DNA from: Actinomycetota bacterium
GTDB lineage: Bacteria > Actinomycetota > Thermoleophilia > Solirubrobacterales > Solirubrobacteraceae
Assembly: GCA_005788585.1 (NCBI GenBank)
Contig: SYBY01000510.1
Coordinates: 1-7,581 of the forward strand
Direction: 5' to 3'
Length of the DNA: 7,581 bases
A model generated the notes under the pieces. It had not been told where the DNA came from. It saw only the letters and a list, made by a program, of their open reading frames with translations, and ran no database searches. Each line of letters begins with the position of its first letter. The stretch's first letter is position 1. Of this stretch, positions 4,515-7,581 are shown one piece after another. The translations under genes and the position numbers were made by a program.

Positions 4515-7424
4515 TCAGCGTCCTCCCCGTCCGTGCTTCTTGTTCCGCGGGCGCTTGGGCTTGGACGGCCCCGGCCCCTTGTCCTGCTCGGGCATCACGA
4601 CATCCTCAGGTGACGCATCGGCCGCATCGTCCTTCACGGCCGTCGCGGTCGGCGCCGGATCGGTGTGCAGGTCGCGCACCATGTCGTCGAACTCCTCGCG
4701 CGAGACCTGCGTCGGGTCGTCCGGTGAGGTCAGCCGGCGCTTCGGGCGCTTGCGCTCGCCCGGGGCGACGTCCACCGGCGCACCGCCGATCGCCGTCGCG
4801 TACGCGGGGACGGAACCCAGCTCGCTGACGATGACCTTGCGGCGGCGACGCCACTGGGTCTCGCGCTCCTTCCAGTGCGTGAGCACCGGGGACGCGATGA
4901 AGATGGACGAGTACGCACCCGCCATCGTGCCCACGATGAGCGCCAGCGCGAACTGCTGGAGCGTCTCGCCACCGAGCAGGAAGAGCGCGACGATCGGCAG
5001 GAGCGTGGAGAACGACGTCGCCAGCGTCCGGACGATGACCTCGCTCATCGAGCGGTTCACGACCTGGGTGAACGTGGCCCGAGGCATACGTGGCACGTTC
5101 TCTCTGATGCGGTCGAACACGATGATCGTGTCGTACAGCGAATAGCCGAGGATCGTCAGGAGCGCCGCGACGCTGGCCGCGGTCACCTCGAAGCCCAGCA
5201 GCGCGTAGATGCCGGCCGTGAGCAGCAGGTCGTGCGACACGGCAATGAGCAGCGGCACGGCGTATTTCCACTCGAACCGGATGGCGATGTACGCCGTGAG
5301 GACGAGGAACGAGGCGATGATCGCGATCACCGCCGACTCGGCGATGCTCTGCCCGAACGTCGGGCCGATGGATTCGTTGGAGAAGCTGTCGCCGACGCCG
5401 AACTCCTCGTCGAGCGCATCACGCACGTCGCGGACCTGGTTCGGCTCGAGGCTCGGCGTGGAGATCTGGAAGACGTTCTCGCCGAGCGCGTCGTCCTCGA
5501 CCCGCTGGATCTTGGCGTCGCCGAAGCCTTGCTCGGCCATGACCGCACGGACCTGGTTCTCGTCGGCCGGCTGCTCGGTCGCCGTGCGGATCTTCGTGCC
5601 CGACTCGAAGTCGATGCCGAAGTTCATGCCGTTGACGCCGATCGCGATCGCGCCGATGGCGAGCAGGACGCCGGAGCCCGAGAAGAACCACTTCGACGCG
5701 CCCATGAAGTCGAAGGTGATGGCCCGCTTGGGCTTGCCCGCACCGAGCGCCGACGGGCTGGTGAGGATCTTGGAGCGACCGAGCGACCCGAGGATCGCCT
5801 GGGTGAAGACCACGGCGGTGAGGAACGACACGATCGTGCCGACGCCGAGCGTGAACGCGAAGCCCTTGACGCCCGCGCTCGCGAGGACGAACAGGATGAA
5901 CGCGACCATGACGGTCGTGACGTTCGCGTCGATGATCGCGGTCAGGCCCTTGCGGTAACCCGTCGCGATGCTGGCCTGGATCGATCTCCCGGACCGGACC
6001 TCTTCCTTGATGCGCTCGAAGATGACGATGTTCGCGTCCGCGGCGACGCCGATCGTGAGGATCAGGCCCGCGATGCCCGGCAGCGTCATCACGATCGGGA
6101 TGAGCTTGATCAGCGCGAACATGAACAGCGAGTAGACGACCAGCGCCAGGACGGCCACCACGCCGAGGAACCGGAAGAAGACGAGGAGGAACAGCGCCAC
6201 CAGCAGCAGGCCAACGCCGCCGGCGACGAGGCTCTGGTCCAGCGCCTGCTGACCGAGGCTCGCCGAGACCTGCGACTGGCTGATGAGGTCGAGCTTGACC
6301 GGGAGCGCGCCGGTCTTCAGGAGGTTCGAGAGCTCCTGCGCGGTCTCGATGGTGAACCCGCCCTCGATCTGCGAGCCGTTGCGCCCGTCGATGCCGTCGG
6401 GGTTCTGCTGGAAGTCGATGAACGGGACGCTGATGAGCTCGTTGTCGAGCACGATCGCGAAGTGCTGCGCGGCCGTTTGCGGGTCGGAGCCCGGAGCGAA
6501 GCTCTCGAGGCCGCGCTGGGCGATCCCGCGCGTGACCTCCTCCCAGGTGTCGCGCCCCTCGTCGGTGAACTCGAACGTGACGATCGGCTGGCCGGTGCCG
6601 CCGGCGCCCTGGTCGAACTGCTGCTCGGGGTTCTTGATGTCCGTGCCCTTGAGCGCGACCCGGTCACGCAGGACGAACCACTGGGCGTTGTTCGGGTCCC
6701 TCGCCTCGGCCTGGCCATCCGCCGTCTCCTGGCGCACGATCGTCGTGCCGGGCTGGACGACAGCGACGCAGAGCTTCTCGTCGCCGTCCTTCTCGCACTC
6801 GGGCGCTTCGGCGTCGTCCGGGCGGTCCGTGAAGAGGTCCTCCTTCTCCTCCTCCGGCCCGGCGACAACGCGCTCCTTGTCCTGGTCGAGCAGGTAGTAG
6901 AGGCCGTTGTGGCTGACGTTCCGCGCAGCTTCGCCCTCGGCGGCCGGCTGCTCGGACGCGCGTGTGACTGCGTCGAAGTACGAGATGCCCCCGACCCGGC
7001 CGGCGCTCGGACCGCCCGTGACCTCGGGGTTGTCGGGCTCGACCTCGCCGTCGGGGCCGATGACGTTCGGCTCCCAGTCGTAGAAGAAGAGCTGAGCGAC
7101 CTGGCCGACCTGGCGCTGGGCCTTGTCGGCGTCCTGGACGTCCGGCAGCGCGACGGAGATCTGGTTCTCGCCCGACCGCTGGATCTCGGGCTCGGCGACG
7201 CCGAGGCGGTCGACGCGCTCGCGCATGACGTCGATCGCGCGGTCCAGGGACTCCTGGTCGACGACCGGCTGCTGCGGCGTGGGGCTCGCCTCGTAGACGA
7301 GCTCGACACCTCCCTGCAGGTCCAGGCCCAGGCGCGTCTGCTTCGTCGCGATGACGAAGATCGACGCGAGCATGAGGCCCAGGACGAAGAGCAGGATGAA
7401 GATGTTGCGGCGACGTTCAGTCAT
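4515..7424 (-). CDS. secDF: Protein translocase SecD-SecF fusion
   Basis: SecDF works with SecYEG and uses the proton motive force to pull exported proteins across the membrane. In this 969-residue chain the SecD half begins with TM1 (about 8-26) and the LGLDLQGG signature (32-39). A large extracytoplasmic P1 domain (to about 390) precedes TM2-6 (about 398-547), with LTIGVAADANIVIFERIKEE at 455-474 (D463 being the conserved charged residue in TM4). The SecF half starts near 568: TM7, GIDFESGT at 603-610, a smaller periplasmic domain, then TM8-12 (about 696-846). It carries LTILGYSLYDTIIVFDRIREN around D765, and R799. About 120 cytoplasmic residues follow, ending in a Lys/Arg/Gly-rich tail. 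Fused SecDF is known from Bacillus and some other lineages; E. coli has separate genes. Residues about 120-275 of P1 look like an acidic insertion and hold the protein's only two cysteines (C210, C219). The ATG at 7424 fits the N-terminal homology but lacks a clear Shine-Dalgarno. The gene is coupled to the 91-residue membrane gene downstream. Confidence 0.97.
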   Translation of the reverse strand: MTERRRNIFILLFVLGLMLASIFVIATKQTRLGLDLQGGVELVYEASPTPQQPVVDQESLDRAIDVMRERVDRLGVAEPEIQRSGENQISVALPDVQDADKAQRQVGQVAQLFFYDWEPNVIGPDGEVEPDNPEVTGGPSAGRVGGISYFDAVTRASEQPAAEGEAARNVSHNGLYYLLDQDKERVVAGPEEEKEDLFTDRPDDAEAPECEKDGDEKLCVAVVQPGTTIVRQETADGQAEARDPNNAQWFVLRDRVALKGTDIKNPEQQFDQGAGGTGQPIVTFEFTDEGRDTWEEVTRGIAQRGLESFAPGSDPQTAAQHFAIVLDNELISVPFIDFQQNPDGIDGRNGSQIEGGFTIETAQELSNLLKTGALPVKLDLISQSQVSASLGQQALDQSLVAGGVGLLLVALFLLVFFRFLGVVAVLALVVYSLFMFALIKLIPIVMTLPGIAGLILTIGVAADANIVIFERIKEEVRSGRSIQASIATGYRKGLTAIIDANVTTVMVAFILFVLASAGVKGFAFTLGVGTIVSFLTAVVFTQAILGSLGRSKILTSPSALGAGKPKRAITFDFMGASKWFFSGSGVLLAIGAIAIGVNGMNFGIDFESGTKIRTATEQPADENQVRAVMAEQGFGDAKIQRVEDDALGENVFQISTPSLEPNQVRDVRDALDEEFGVGDSFSNESIGPTFGQSIAESAVIAIIASFLVLTAYIAIRFEWKYAVPLLIAVSHDLLLTAGIYALLGFEVTAASVAALLTILGYSLYDTIIVFDRIRENVPRMPRATFTQVVNRSMSEVIVRTLATSFSTLLPIVALFLLGGETLQQFALALIVGTMAGAYSSIFIASPVLTHWKERETQWRRRRKVIVSELGSVPAYATAIGGAPVDVAPGERKRPKRRLTSPDDPTQVSREEFDDMVRDLHTDPAPTATAVKDDAADASPEDVVMPEQDKGPGPSKPKRPRNKKHGRGGR
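4521..4528 (-). promoter_or_regulatory. Ribosome binding site GGGGAGGA inside the 3' end of secDF
   Basis: On the minus strand GGGGAGGA occurs within the last codons of secDF, and its GGAGG core ends 8 bases before the ATG at 4513. The strong match decides the start of the 91-residue gene. It suggests ribosomes finishing secDF can reinitiate there. Confidence 0.7.
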
Positions 7425-7452
7425 GCGAGGACCGGTGGAGTTGCAGAGGTGG

Positions 7453-7581
7453 CTAGCCGCGAGGCGTCAGGACGAGCAGCAGGCCGCCATCGTCATCGTA
7501 CGCGGGGAACAGATCGGCGGTCGCGTTGGCAGGTAGATCTCCCTCCGCGTGGACCCGAACGGGCTTGTTGAGAGCCCGCAC
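7453..7581 (-). CDS. C-terminal part of an unidentified reading frame upstream of secDF
   Basis: An open frame enters from the right edge and ends at TAG (7455-7453), 28 bases before secDF. It encodes about 42 residues that begin VRALNKPVRVHAEGDLP and end GGLLLVLTPRG. Roughly three quarters of its third codon positions are G or C, which suits a real gene here. The first visible codon is GTG and could even be the true start, making a 42-residue protein, but upstream sequence is not visible. It does not look like YajC, the usual secD neighbour, and I recognise no family. It may also be non-coding leader of secDF. Confidence 0.4.
   Translation of the reverse strand: MRALNKPVRVHAEGDLPANATADLFPAYDDDGGLLLVLTPRG

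Noticed and set aside
7451..7458. GGCTAGCC palindrome over the TAG stop upstream of secDF
   Set aside because: Only 8 bp, with a mismatch at the next pair; such short palindromes are expected by chance.
4875..7571. 898-codon open frame on the plus strand opposite secDF
   Set aside because: It is almost entirely Arg, Asp, Glu, Val and Leu with no membrane or domain signature, and mirrors the SecDF codons; the minus frame is unmistakably SecDF.

Overview
The window is very GC-rich and densely coding, with strong G/C preference at third codon positions. It reads as a chromosomal housekeeping segment from a high-GC bacterium, most likely an actinobacterium. A deep branch such as Thermoleophilia is my guess from the single-chain SecD-SecF protein and the general protein style; no rRNA or other marker is present to prove it. 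I see no mobile element, tRNA, rRNA or CRISPR array.

Layout, left to right. (1) Positions 1-2445, minus strand: recJ, the single-stranded-DNA 5'-3' exonuclease, with its 3' end cut off by the left edge. (2) Positions 2446-2505: a 60-bp divergent intergenic gap holding a 13-bp near-perfect palindrome and a minus-strand TTGACA. (3) Positions 2506-4230, plus strand: a membrane-anchored protein with both a GGDEF diguanylate cyclase domain and an HD-GYP phosphodiesterase domain, all main catalytic motifs present. (4) Positions 4238-4513, minus strand: a 91-residue membrane protein with a glycine zipper, convergent with the GGDEF/HD-GYP gene. The two stop codons lie in one small palindrome. (5) Positions 4515-7424, minus strand: secDF, a 969-residue SecD-SecF fusion. 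Its stop is one base before the start of the small membrane gene, so the two are probably translationally coupled. (6) Positions 7453-7581, minus strand: the apparent C-terminal end of another reading frame entering from the right edge.

Functionally, secDF drives the late, proton-motive-force-dependent step of Sec protein export, and the coupled 91-residue protein may be co-expressed with it. recJ serves DNA repair and recombination. The secDF-then-recJ order is a known neighbourhood in several Gram-positive lineages. Here a c-di-GMP signalling gene on the opposite strand sits between them, so recJ needs its own promoter in the 60-bp gap. The signalling gene is the only accessory-looking element. 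The rest is ordinary, and I found no convincing new defence or mobile system.
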